From Pseudomonadota bacterium (lineage in GTDB: Bacteria; Pseudomonadota; Gammaproteobacteria; Burkholderiales; Ferrovaceae), in NCBI GenBank assembly GCA_021804345.1, contig JAJZHV010000092.1, positions 1 to 5,435 of the forward strand: 5,435 bases of DNA, given 5' to 3'. Of the stretch, positions 1 to 5,363 are shown one piece after another. The notes under the pieces are model-generated. The model had not been told where the DNA came from and did not search any database. It worked only from the letters and a program-made list of their open reading frames with translations. A program made the translations under genes and the position numbers. Within the stretch, counting starts at the first letter, position 1, and each line of letters opens with the position of its first letter.

Positions 1-217
1 CGGGCGTCAGCCCTGGACCATTTACGGCGTTTTGCCAACCCATTTGTCGGTCTCTACGCTGACCCCAGGGAATGTGTATGGCTCGCTGGCCGGTTTCGTG
101 GGGTTTTATACCGTGCTGTTGGTGGTGGAAATGTTTTTGATGGTGAAATTTGCGCGTCTGGGCCCGGGCAGTCTGGGCACAGGACGCTACCTCAATGAAC
201 CCGCTGTGGCGCATTGA
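1..217 (+). CDS. cydA: Cytochrome bd ubiquinol oxidase subunit I, C-terminal part (cut by the left edge)
   Basis: This is the last ~71 residues of CydA, read in the frame starting at base 2 and ending at TGA 215-217. CydA carries the three haems and the quinol site of the bd-type terminal oxidase in the inner membrane, oxidising ubiquinol and reducing O2 to water. The visible part begins with the family hallmark GRQPW followed by LPT. A hydrophobic helix (roughly GSLAGFVGFYTVLLVVEMF) comes next, then the FARLGP...GRY tail that closely resembles the E. coli C-terminus from memory. The start and the haem ligands lie outside the window. cydB follows after 27 bases, so the two are co-transcribed. 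Identification is very secure; only the fragment's completeness is limited. Confidence 0.96.
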   Translation, partial: GRQPWTIYGVLPTHLSVSTLTPGNVYGSLAGFVGFYTVLLVVEMFLMVKFARLGPGSLGTGRYLNEPAVAH

Positions 218-244
218 CGGGCAGCGCACTCAAGGAGAAAGATC

Positions 245-1384
245 ATGCTGGACTATCCCACACTGAAGGTCATTTGGTGGTTGTTGGTGGGCGTGCTACT
301 GGTGGGTTTTGCGGTGATGGATGGCCACGACATGGGAGTGGGCACGTTGCTTCCTTTTGTGGGGCGCAACGATCTGGAACGACGGGTGGTGATCAATACC
401 GTGGGGCCCCATTGGGATGGCAATCAGGTCTGGTTCATTACGGCTGGTGGAGCCATTTTTGCGGCCTGGCCCCTAGTGTATGCCACGGCGTTTTCGGGAT
501 TCTACTGGGCCATGCTGGCCGTGCTTTGGGCCTTGTTTTTTCGGCCCGTAGGGTTTGATTATCGCAGCAAATTGCACAATCCCGCCTGGCGCCAGATGTG
601 GGACTGGGGGCTATTTGTAGGTGGCGCGGTGCCACCACTCATCTTTGGGGTGGCTTTTGGTAATTTGCTTCTGGGGGTTCCCTTCGGTTTCGATCAAAAT
701 CTGGTCTCCACCTATACCGGAACCTTCTGGCAATTGCTCAACCCTTTTGCCCTGCTTGCGGGGGTTGTCAGTTCCTCTATGATCACTTTTCATGGTGCCA
801 TTTATCTGTCACACCGTACCGAAGACGAGATCCAGCAGCGTGCCAAGCAGGCTGCGGTTTTTGCCGGCCTGTTGTTGCTGGTCAGTTTCAGCCTTGCCGG
901 CTGGTGGCTGGCGCGCTTCATTCCCGGTTACAGCATCACCTCTGTAATCGATCCTGCAGCCTTGCCAGACCCACTGGCAAAAACGGTGGTGCGTGAAGCG
1001 GGCGCCTGGCTGACCAATTACGACAAGATGCCTTTTACCAAAGCCATTCCCCTGCTCACTTATGGGGGTGTGCTACTGGGCCTGATTCTGCAAACCCTGG
1101 GGCGCACGGGGTGGGCCTTTGTCCTGTCTTCTCTGGCGATGGCGGGCGTGATTGCCACCGCTGGTTTCTCCATGTTTCCCTTTGTGATGCCCTCTTCCAC
1201 CATGCCCAACGCCAGCCTGACCGTGTGGGATAGCGTGTCCAGTCGTGGCACGCTGGGGATCATGCTGGTGGCCACGCTGATATTTGTCCCCTTGATCGTG
1301 TTTTATACGTCCTGGGCCTATCGTGTCATGGCCGGAAAGGTGACCAAAAAATACGTGGAGCAGCATGAACATTCGGCGTATTAA
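245..1384 (+). CDS. cydB: Cytochrome bd ubiquinol oxidase subunit II
   Basis: CydB is the second core subunit of cytochrome bd oxidase, a multi-helix inner-membrane protein that pairs with CydA and contributes to the proton path to the haem b595/d site. The start is ATG 245, with AAGGAG at 232-237 and 7 bases of spacing. At 379 residues it has the same length as E. coli CydB as I recall it. Visible family blocks are GFAVMDGHDMGVG (about 21-33), GRND.ERR (40-47), PHWDGNQVW (55-63, including W57 and D58), FFRPVGFDYRSK (about 98-109), VVREAGAWL (about 249-257) and FPFVMPSSTMPNASLT near the C-terminus. It ends HSAY, like E. coli HSLY. No disruption or odd composition was seen. This is the long, E. 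coli-like CydB form; the family call is not in doubt. Confidence 0.98.
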   Translation: MLDYPTLKVIWWLLVGVLLVGFAVMDGHDMGVGTLLPFVGRNDLERRVVINTVGPHWDGNQVWFITAGGAIFAAWPLVYATAFSGFYWAMLAVLWALFFRPVGFDYRSKLHNPAWRQMWDWGLFVGGAVPPLIFGVAFGNLLLGVPFGFDQNLVSTYTGTFWQLLNPFALLAGVVSSSMITFHGAIYLSHRTEDEIQQRAKQAAVFAGLLLLVSFSLAGWWLARFIPGYSITSVIDPAALPDPLAKTVVREAGAWLTNYDKMPFTKAIPLLTYGGVLLGLILQTLGRTGWAFVLSSLAMAGVIATAGFSMFPFVMPSSTMPNASLTVWDSVSSRGTLGIMLVATLIFVPLIVFYTSWAYRVMAGKVTKKYVEQHEHSAY

Positions 1385-1422
1385 ACCCCTGGGGACAGGG
1401 ATCTCTGCTTGAGGAGTCAATG

Positions 1423-1542
1423 ATGTGGTACTTTGCTTGGGTACTGGGAATTGGATTTGCGGTGTCACTGGCCATATTGAATGCCCTGTGGGGCGAAAAT
1501 CAGCAAGCTCGTTTGCACAGTGATACACCAGACGGGGAATGA
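1423..1542 (+). CDS. cydX: Cytochrome bd oxidase small subunit CydX
   Basis: A 39-residue single-helix protein, 38 bases after cydB. CydX (YbgT) is the small accessory subunit that packs against CydA and stabilises the haems of the bd oxidase. It begins MWYFAWVLG, nearly identical to the E. coli CydX opening MWYFAWILG. It has one membrane helix (about residues 2-22) and keeps a glutamate at residue 25, aligning with E. coli E25. The C-terminal tail is polar. GAGGAG at 1411-1416 is the ribosome site. Two adjacent ATGs are possible, 1420 and 1423. I choose 1423 because the spacing is 6 rather than 3 bases and because it reproduces the family N-terminus; starting at 1420 adds one Met. It is easily missed by gene finders because of its size. 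Confidence 0.93.
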   Translation: MWYFAWVLGIGFAVSLAILNALWGENQQARLHSDTPDGE

Positions 1543-1548
1543 GTGTTT

Positions 1549-1573
1549 GGGGGGCCGGTGGGAAGGGCCCCCC
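1549..1573 (+). terminator. GC-rich stem-loop between cydX and the DUF2892 gene (no U tract)
   Basis: GGGGGGCC at 1549-1556 pairs perfectly with GGCCCCCC at 1566-1573 across a 9-base loop, starting 6 bases after the cydX stop. In RNA this is a very stable 8-bp GC stem. No run of T follows, so it is not a standard intrinsic terminator. It could instead be a 3' stabiliser of the cydABX message, a partial attenuator, or a processing boundary before the DUF2892 gene. The pairing is seen directly; the role is inferred. Confidence 0.45.
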
Positions 1574-1611
1574 TGTGGGAATGGAATTTGATTACAACAA
1601 GGAGCACTATC

Positions 1612-1800
1612 ATGAGTAACGTGGGTGGCATCGACAAATGGTTGCGGATTCTGGTGGGAATCGCTTTGGTCCTGATGGCGGCAACCGGAACCGTGGGGGT
1701 ATGGGGGTGGATTGGCGTCGTGCCCCTGTTGACGGGTGTGTTTGGATTCTGTCCGGCCTACAAGTTATTTGGCTTTTCCTCCTGCCCGATGAAAAAATAA
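1612..1800 (+). CDS. DUF2892 / YgaP-like small inner-membrane protein
   Basis: This 62-residue protein has the DUF2892 pattern found in the membrane part of YgaP-type proteins: an N-terminal N(V)GGIDKWLRI, a first hydrophobic helix (about 11-25), a WGWIG turn, a second helix (about 32-46), then PLLTG...FCPAYKLFG. Two cysteines (C47 and C58) sit at the end of the second helix and near the C-terminus. The biochemical role of stand-alone members is unknown; in YgaP the domain is fused to a rhodanese, which is absent here. ATG 1612 is chosen because AAGGAG lies at 1599-1604 with 7 bases of spacing and because the family motif starts right there. A longer GTG start at 1543 would translate the hairpin and lacks family support. 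It lies on the same strand as cydABX, in the place where ybgE follows cydX in E. coli, so an oxidase-related role is possible but unproven. Confidence 0.88.
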   Translation: MSNVGGIDKWLRILVGIALVLMAATGTVGVWGWIGVVPLLTGVFGFCPAYKLFGFSSCPMKK

Positions 1801-1810
1801 TGTCCAGGGG

Positions 1811-3067
1811 CTAGAGAAAGCGGGCAATGAATGCACCGGTATAGCCCGGAGGCAAGGGGATGCTGACCACATGACCACTTCCGGGCGCCGTCTGGATTGG
1901 AAGGGCTTCCTGATTTTCTAGGCTGTCAAGGGTCGTCGTGAAGCTTCCTTGCGGATGAATGACTTCGATCTGATCGCCCACGGAAAAGCGGTTTTTGACG
2001 TCAATCTGGGCGCGTCCCTGTGGGGTATACCCCAACACTTCTCCCACGAACAGACTGCGTGCCGACTCTGAGTGACCACGGAGGTAATTCTGGTAGGTGG
2101 AATCCGGATGCCGCTCATAAAATCCACCGGTATAACCGCGATTGGCCAGTCCTTCCAGTTTTGCCAGCAACCCAGGGTCTAGCGGCCGTCCAGCCATGGC
2201 GTCATCGATGCTCTGGCGGTAAGCCTGGCAGGTTCGGGCCACGTAATAGGCCGATTTGGTCCGTCCTTCAATCTTGAGCGAATTCACGCCCAGGGCAACT
2301 AGGGCATGCACGTGCTCGATGGCCCGCAAATCCTTCGAATTCAGCACATAGGTTCCGTGTTCGTCCTCTTCGATGGGAAGTAACTGCCCCGGTCGTTGCG
2401 CTTCTTCCAGAAGATAGACTTGCCCCGAGGCAGACTGGTCAGCGGGCTTGACGGTGTAATCCCAGCGACAGGAATTGGTGCAGGTGCCCTGATTGGGGTC
2501 GCGGTGATTGAAATAACCGGAGAGCAGGCAGCGTCCGGAGTAGGCGATGCATAAGGCGCCATGAACGAAGACCTCGAGTTCCATGGTGGGACACTGTTGC
2601 CGGATTTCCCCGATCTCCTCTAGCGATAGTTCGCGCGATAAAATGACCCGGGTAATGCCGATACGCTCCCAAAAACGCACCGCCGCATAATTGACGGTAT
2701 TGGCTTGCACCGACAAATGAATCGACACCTCGGGCCAGTGCTCTCTCACCATGGCGATCAAGCCCGGGTCAGACATGATGAGCGCATCCGGATGCAATGC
2801 AAGGACCGGTGCCATGTCGGCCAGATAGGTTTTGATCTTGGCGTTATGAGGCAGAATATTGCTGACTAGGTAAAATTTCTTGCCCTGCGCCTGCGTAAGG
2901 GCCATGCCCTGCGCCAGGGTTTCCAAGGAACCAAAATCATTGTTACGCACGCGCAGGCTGTAGCGGGGCTGCCCGGCATAGACGGCGTCTGCGCCAAAGG
3001 CCAGCGCCGTGTGCAGCATGTGCAACGAGCCGCAGGGGGCCAGTAGCTCGGGCGCTTCAGGCGCCAT
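1811..3067 (-). CDS. trhP: Peptidase-U32-family tRNA U34 hydroxylase TrhP (YegQ)
   Basis: Predicted prephenate-dependent tRNA uridine-34 5-hydroxylase, the first step to cmo5U/mcmo5U wobble modification in the cytoplasm. Despite the old 'peptidase U32' name, this family comprises Fe-S proteins acting on RNA or quinone rings. Seen here: PELLAPCGSL at the N-terminus, GADAVYAGQPRYSLRVRNN (25-43), IMSDPGLI (97-104), HLSVQAN (117-123), RVILSRELSLEEI (140-152), then the U32 signature EVFVHGALCIAYSGRCLLS. C173, C180, C196 and C200 are probable cluster ligands. SLKIEGRTKS follows at 263-272. The blocks match E. coli YegQ closely, which separates it from UbiU/UbiV and RlhA. At 418 residues it is shorter than E. 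coli YegQ (about 453), mostly because a stretch after CRWDY and the extreme tail are missing. The start is ATG 3067 with GGAGG (+ strand 3072-3076) at a tight 4-base spacing. It follows gph by 18 bases and is likely last in the ompA–ubiG–gph string. Confidence 0.94.
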   Translation of the reverse strand: MAPEAPELLAPCGSLHMLHTALAFGADAVYAGQPRYSLRVRNNDFGSLETLAQGMALTQAQGKKFYLVSNILPHNAKIKTYLADMAPVLALHPDALIMSDPGLIAMVREHWPEVSIHLSVQANTVNYAAVRFWERIGITRVILSRELSLEEIGEIRQQCPTMELEVFVHGALCIAYSGRCLLSGYFNHRDPNQGTCTNSCRWDYTVKPADQSASGQVYLLEEAQRPGQLLPIEEDEHGTYVLNSKDLRAIEHVHALVALGVNSLKIEGRTKSAYYVARTCQAYRQSIDDAMAGRPLDPGLLAKLEGLANRGYTGGFYERHPDSTYQNYLRGHSESARSLFVGEVLGYTPQGRAQIDVKNRFSVGDQIEVIHPQGSFTTTLDSLENQEALPIQTAPGSGHVVSIPLPPGYTGAFIARFL

Positions 3068-3085
3068 AGCGCCTCCGGAGCGGCT

Positions 3086-3766
3086 TCATGCGGGCAAAAA
3101 GGATAGCAGTTCTAGGGGGGAAGCGATCATGCCCCGTGCGGGCCATTGTTCGGGGGCCGGGCCCTCACCCAGATAGCCATAGCGGGCAACGATGCCCTGC
3201 GCGCCGGCGGCTTGGGCCGCTTGCATGTCGCGGGCATCATCTCCCACATACAGCAAAGCGGGTACTGGAAGTTTCAGTTCCTTGGCGGCTCCGATCAGAG
3301 GATCAGGATAGGGCTTTGGGCGCGCATAGGTGTCGCCGCTGACGACGCAACCGGCCCGTTCGTCCAAACCCAGCAGTCGCACCAGAGGAACAGTAAAGCG
3401 CGTCAGTTTGTTAGTGACAATGCCCCAGGGGATCTTCCGGGTATCCAGCACGCCAAGCAATTCCAAAACCCCGTCGAACAGACGGGTATCCACGCAAAGG
3501 TGGTCGTGGTACAGGGCCAGAAATTCATCCCGGAGTTCTTCGTAGTAGGGGTCGGAGGGAGACAGGTCAAAACCGGCTTTGAGGAGCCCTCGGGCGCCAT
3601 GAGAGGCTAGGGGGCGGAGCGTGCCCAGGGGCAACGCCGGGCGGTCGTAACGCAAGCGCAGTGTGTTCAAGGCCCAAGCCAAGTCGGGGGCCGTATCGGC
3701 CAGAGTGCCGTCCAAATCGAACAACACCCCCAGGGTGGGTGCGCTGGCCTTCAGGAATCCTGCCAT
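3086..3766 (-). CDS. gph: HAD-family phosphatase, Gph/MupP type
   Basis: A 226-residue haloacid-dehalogenase phosphatase with all four motifs: nucleophile motif FDLDGTLADT (D17, D19), IVTNK (T118), RPKPYPDP (K151) and YVGDDARD (D176, D177, D180). The helical cap lies between motifs I and II and includes ASHGARGLLKAGF (54-66). Annotation pipelines call such proteins phosphoglycolate phosphatase (Gph), which removes phosphate from 2-phosphoglycolate. The position next to ubiG, and GDD.RD in place of the E. coli Gph GDSRND, instead resemble MupP. MupP is the N-acetylmuramate-6-phosphate phosphatase of the peptidoglycan recycling bypass, encoded beside ubiG in Pseudomonas. The substrate therefore stays open. 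The start is ATG 3766, whose A is also the last base of the ubiG TGA (TGATG), suggesting translational coupling. A GTG one codon earlier (3769) is an alternative. No clear Shine-Dalgarno sequence was seen. Confidence 0.92.
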   Translation of the reverse strand: MAGFLKASAPTLGVLFDLDGTLADTAPDLAWALNTLRLRYDRPALPLGTLRPLASHGARGLLKAGFDLSPSDPYYEELRDEFLALYHDHLCVDTRLFDGVLELLGVLDTRKIPWGIVTNKLTRFTVPLVRLLGLDERAGCVVSGDTYARPKPYPDPLIGAAKELKLPVPALLYVGDDARDMQAAQAAGAQGIVARYGYLGEGPAPEQWPARGMIASPLELLSFLPA

Positions 3767-4464
3767 CACGTGCGGCGACAGTGCAGAAGGTAATTGACCC
3801 CGGTGTCCTGGCCCAAAAAATAACGCTGGGTAAACGGGTTATATCCCATGCCCTTGAAGTGTTCGGGCACCAAACCAGACTGGCGGGCCATTCGGGCCAA
3901 TTCGGAGGGTTTGATGAAACGCGCGTAATCGTGGGTTCCCTTGGGCAGCAGTTTAAGCAGGTATTCTGCACCGAGCACGGCCATCAGATAGGCGCGAGGA
4001 TTGCGGTTGAGCGTGGAAAAAAACACGTGGCCTTGGGGTTTGACCAGTTGCGCGCAGGAAATAATGGTGCTGAGGGGGTCCGGCACATGTTCCAGCATTT
4101 CCATGCAGGTCACCACATCAAAGCGCGCAGGATGGGCCAGGGCCATGTCCTCTGCGCTGATCAGTTGGTAATCGACCGACAGGCCGGATTCCAGCAAGTG
4201 CAAGCGGGCCACCCCCAAGGGTTTGTCCGCCAGATCGATGCCAGTGACCAGGGCTCCGCGCTGTGCCATGGACTCGGCTAGGATGCCGCCCCCACAACCC
4301 ACGTCCAACACCAGCTTGCCTTTCAGGGAGGCTGCCTGATCAATCCACTCCAGACGGAGTGGATTGATGTCGTGCAACGGCTTGAACTCGCTGTTGGGAT
4401 CCCACCAGCGGTGAGCCAGGGCGCTAAACTTGTGGAGTTCAGCCGGGTCCTGATTAGTTTTCAA
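3766..4464 (-). CDS. ubiG: Ubiquinone biosynthesis O-methyltransferase UbiG
   Basis: UbiG is a SAM-dependent methyltransferase that performs both O-methylations of the ubiquinone ring in the membrane-associated Ubi pathway. From the chosen start it has 232 residues, normal for the family. Visible: the N-terminal [18 protein letters not shown]...[16 protein letters not shown] (6-41), SAM motif I LDVGCGGG (53-60), acidic D77 after the second strand, [10 protein letters not shown] (121-130), [11 protein letters not shown] (150-160) and the membrane-contact segment [15 protein letters not shown] (175-189). The open frame continues upstream to 4572, but that part overlaps ompA and has no UbiG similarity. 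I choose TTG 4464, which gives [10 protein letters not shown]. It overlaps the ompA stop by 11 bases, with only a weak GAG upstream. GTG 4479 is the alternative. The rare start and poor ribosome site suggest coupled, low translation after the abundant OmpA. A long hairpin lies inside its early codons. Confidence 0.95.
   Translation of the reverse strand: MKTNQDPAELHKFSALAHRWWDPNSEFKPLHDINPLRLEWIDQAASLKGKLVLDVGCGGGILAESMAQRGALVTGIDLADKPLGVARLHLLESGLSVDYQLISAEDMALAHPARFDVVTCMEMLEHVPDPLSTIISCAQLVKPQGHVFFSTLNRNPRAYLMAVLGAEYLLKLLPKGTHDYARFIKPSELARMARQSGLVPEHFKGMGYNPFTQRYFLGQDTGVNYLLHCRRT
4339..4368 (-). repeat. Perfect 13-bp inverted repeat inside ubiG
   Basis: ATCAATCCACTCC at 4339-4351 is the exact reverse complement of GGAGTGGATTGAT at 4356-4368, separated by the 4 bases AGAC. 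In the ubiG mRNA this makes a 13-bp stem with a GUCU tetraloop over codons for [10 protein letters not shown]. It begins about 85 bases after the ompA stop. No T run follows on either strand, so it is not a canonical terminator. Possible roles are 3' protection of processed ompA message, attenuation into ubiG, or none. The pairing is certain; the function is inferred. Confidence 0.8.
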
Positions 4465-5128
4465 TGATGATCTCGGCACGGCGGTTTTGAGCGCGACCGG
4501 CCTTGGTTTTGTTGCTAGCCACAGGGTCTTTCTCGCCCCGGCCTTCGGCTTCGATCCTATAGGCGGAAACACCTTTGCTCACCAGATAGGCCTTGACGGC
4601 TTCTGCGCGCTGCAGGGAGAGTTTCTGGTTGTATTTTTGTGTGCCGATGGCATCGGTGTAACCCACCACTTTGACGGACTTGATAGAGTCTGTGCCGGAC
4701 TGGTTGGCTTTGGCCAGTTCCTCATCGATGTGTGTCTTGCCTTCTGGCTTGAGGATGGCCTTGTTGAAATCGAACAGGGCATCTGCAGAAAGGACGATTT
4801 TGTCATGTTTGACCACAGGCGCTGGTGCCGGGGCGGGGGCTGGTGCCGGGGCCGCAACGGGTGCGGCTACCACGGGTGCGGGGGCTTCTGCTTTAGGCGC
4901 CGGTGCGTGCTGACCGCAATTGACTGTGGGGGCGGCACTCATGTCCCCAGCTCCGGTGCCCCAGCATTCGCCAAAGTTGTCGTGCACCACGGAACCGTTG
5001 GCGGAGCGCACGATGGTGGGATACATGAGGTCGTCAGCCCGGGCAGCTGTGCCACCGATAGTGCCAAGGGCAATACCCAGGGCGAGCGTGACAGCGTTGA
5101 GGCGGGTTGCGTTCGGGGAGTGTTTCAT
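4454..5128 (-). CDS. ompA: OmpA-family outer membrane protein, short RmpM-like type
   Basis: A 224-residue secreted protein that ties the outer membrane to peptidoglycan. Residues 1-31 form a signal peptide ([10 protein letters not shown], then a hydrophobic core, cleavage expected after AARA). A short mature N-terminal segment has GECW (53-56) and two cysteines, C55 and C71, that could form a disulfide. An Ala-Pro linker follows (about 75-105), then the OmpA C-terminal domain (about 110-224) with [24 protein letters not shown] and [11 protein letters not shown]159 and R174 are 15 residues apart, as are the peptidoglycan-binding Asp and Arg of E. coli OmpA. There is no eight-strand barrel domain, as in betaproteobacterial/neisserial RmpM-like proteins. 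The open frame extends to 5188, but ATG 5128 is chosen: GGAGA (+ strand 5137-5141) lies 8 bases away and the signal peptide begins there. It probably drives the ubiG–gph–trhP string. Confidence 0.95.
   Translation of the reverse strand: MKHSPNATRLNAVTLALGIALGTIGGTAARADDLMYPTIVRSANGSVVHDNFGECWGTGAGDMSAAPTVNCGQHAPAPKAEAPAPVVAAPVAAPAPAPAPAPAPVVKHDKIVLSADALFDFNKAILKPEGKTHIDEELAKANQSGTDSIKSVKVVGYTDAIGTQKYNQKLSLQRAEAVKAYLVSKGVSAYRIEAEGRGEKDPVASNKTKAGRAQNRRAEIIIEN
4821..4852 (-). repeat. ompA: Direct repeat coding the Ala-Pro linker of OmpA
   Basis: The 14-base unit GCTGGTGCCGGGGC occurs at 4821-4834 and again at 4839-4852, an 18-base period equal to six codons. Together with neighbouring GC-rich triplets it encodes the APAPAP linker. 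Such tracts change length by slippage without breaking the frame when whole units are gained or lost, so linker length may vary among strains. The repeat is seen directly; the variation is inferred. Confidence 0.75.
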
Positions 5129-5198
5129 TGCAATGGTCTCCAAATTAAAGTAAAGGGTTGACGAGCAGACATCTGTTTTTGTGGTCATTTTGCAGGGA

Positions 5199-5215
5199 CC
5201 CTCTTCGTCGGAGGG
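5199..5215 (-). promoter_or_regulatory. Possible stem-loop in the ompA 5' leader
   Basis: CCCTC at 5199-5203 pairs with GAGGG at 5211-5215 across a 7-base loop. If ompA is transcribed from the promoter proposed near 5256-5283, this lies in its leader about 70 bases upstream of the start codon. A second possible pairing, GTCGGA 5207-5212 with TCCGAC 5236-5241, is mutually exclusive with it. E. coli ompA also has a long structured leader that sets mRNA stability, but no sequence homology is claimed. Confidence 0.25.
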
Positions 5216-5255
5216 ATGAGCGGTTGACCCGGACTTCCGACCGATTCTGCAGTGA

Positions 5256-5283
5256 TGTATACAGCCAGCTCCCTCATTATAAA
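5256..5283 (-). promoter_or_regulatory. Candidate ompA promoter (-10/-35 elements)
   Basis: On the minus strand there is an exact TATAAT at 5281-5276, though without a good -35 element at 17 bases. Overlapping it is an alternative pair, TTTATA (5283-5278) and TATACA (5261-5256), with a 16-base spacer and each 4 of 6 or better to consensus. Either would start RNA roughly 120-140 bases before the ompA ATG. The choice between them cannot be made by eye. Confidence 0.35.
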
Positions 5284-5305
5284 GGATTCTGAAATTTCAT
5301 GGTTA

Positions 5306-5314
5306 TGTTATGAT
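5306..5314 (+). promoter_or_regulatory. Candidate gyrA extended -10 promoter element
   Basis: TGTTATGAT fits the extended -10 pattern TGnTATAAT with one mismatch. Only a weak -35 (TTCTGA at 5287-5292, 16-base spacer) is present, as is common for extended -10 promoters. RNA would begin near 5320, giving a leader of about 40 bases before gyrA. This is the best plus-strand match in the AT-rich patch 5276-5325. Confidence 0.35.
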
Positions 5315-5363
5315 TTGATGTTTTGAAGGCGCATGAATCCTCTGCGCACGCGACCCCTATCTT

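Noticed and set aside
1385..1419. CCCCTGGGG after cydB as a terminator
   Set aside because: The stem is only 4 bp with a 1-base loop and no T run, and cydX follows directly with a good ribosome site.
1073..1528. 151-residue open frame on the minus strand across cydB/cydX
   Set aside because: It is a shadow of cydB and cydX codon usage with no recognisable protein features, and it contradicts two secure plus-strand genes.
1543..1611. GTG-started extension of the DUF2892 protein (23 extra residues)
   Set aside because: It would encode the GC hairpin, has no ribosome site and no family similarity; ATG 1612 has a strong AAGGAG.
3146..4281. Large plus-strand open frames opposite gph and ubiG
   Set aside because: They mirror the two secure minus-strand genes, have no ribosome sites and no known family features.
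4465..4572. N-terminal extension of UbiG up to an ATG at 4572
   Set aside because: It lies wholly inside ompA, adds about 36 non-conserved basic residues, and the family N-terminus starts near TTG 4464.
4487..5161. 224-residue plus-strand open frame opposite ompA, rich in Gly/Cys
   Set aside because: It is the antisense shadow of ompA; its odd composition is the reverse of the Ala-Pro linker and the OmpA domain.
5129..5188. 20-residue N-terminal extension of OmpA from an ATG at 5188
   Set aside because: It would bury the signal peptide, whereas ATG 5128 has a well-placed GGAGA and begins a typical signal sequence.
5158..5229. TTGACG (5158) and TTGACC (5224) as -35 boxes for gyrA
   Set aside because: Neither has an acceptable -10 element 15-19 bases downstream.
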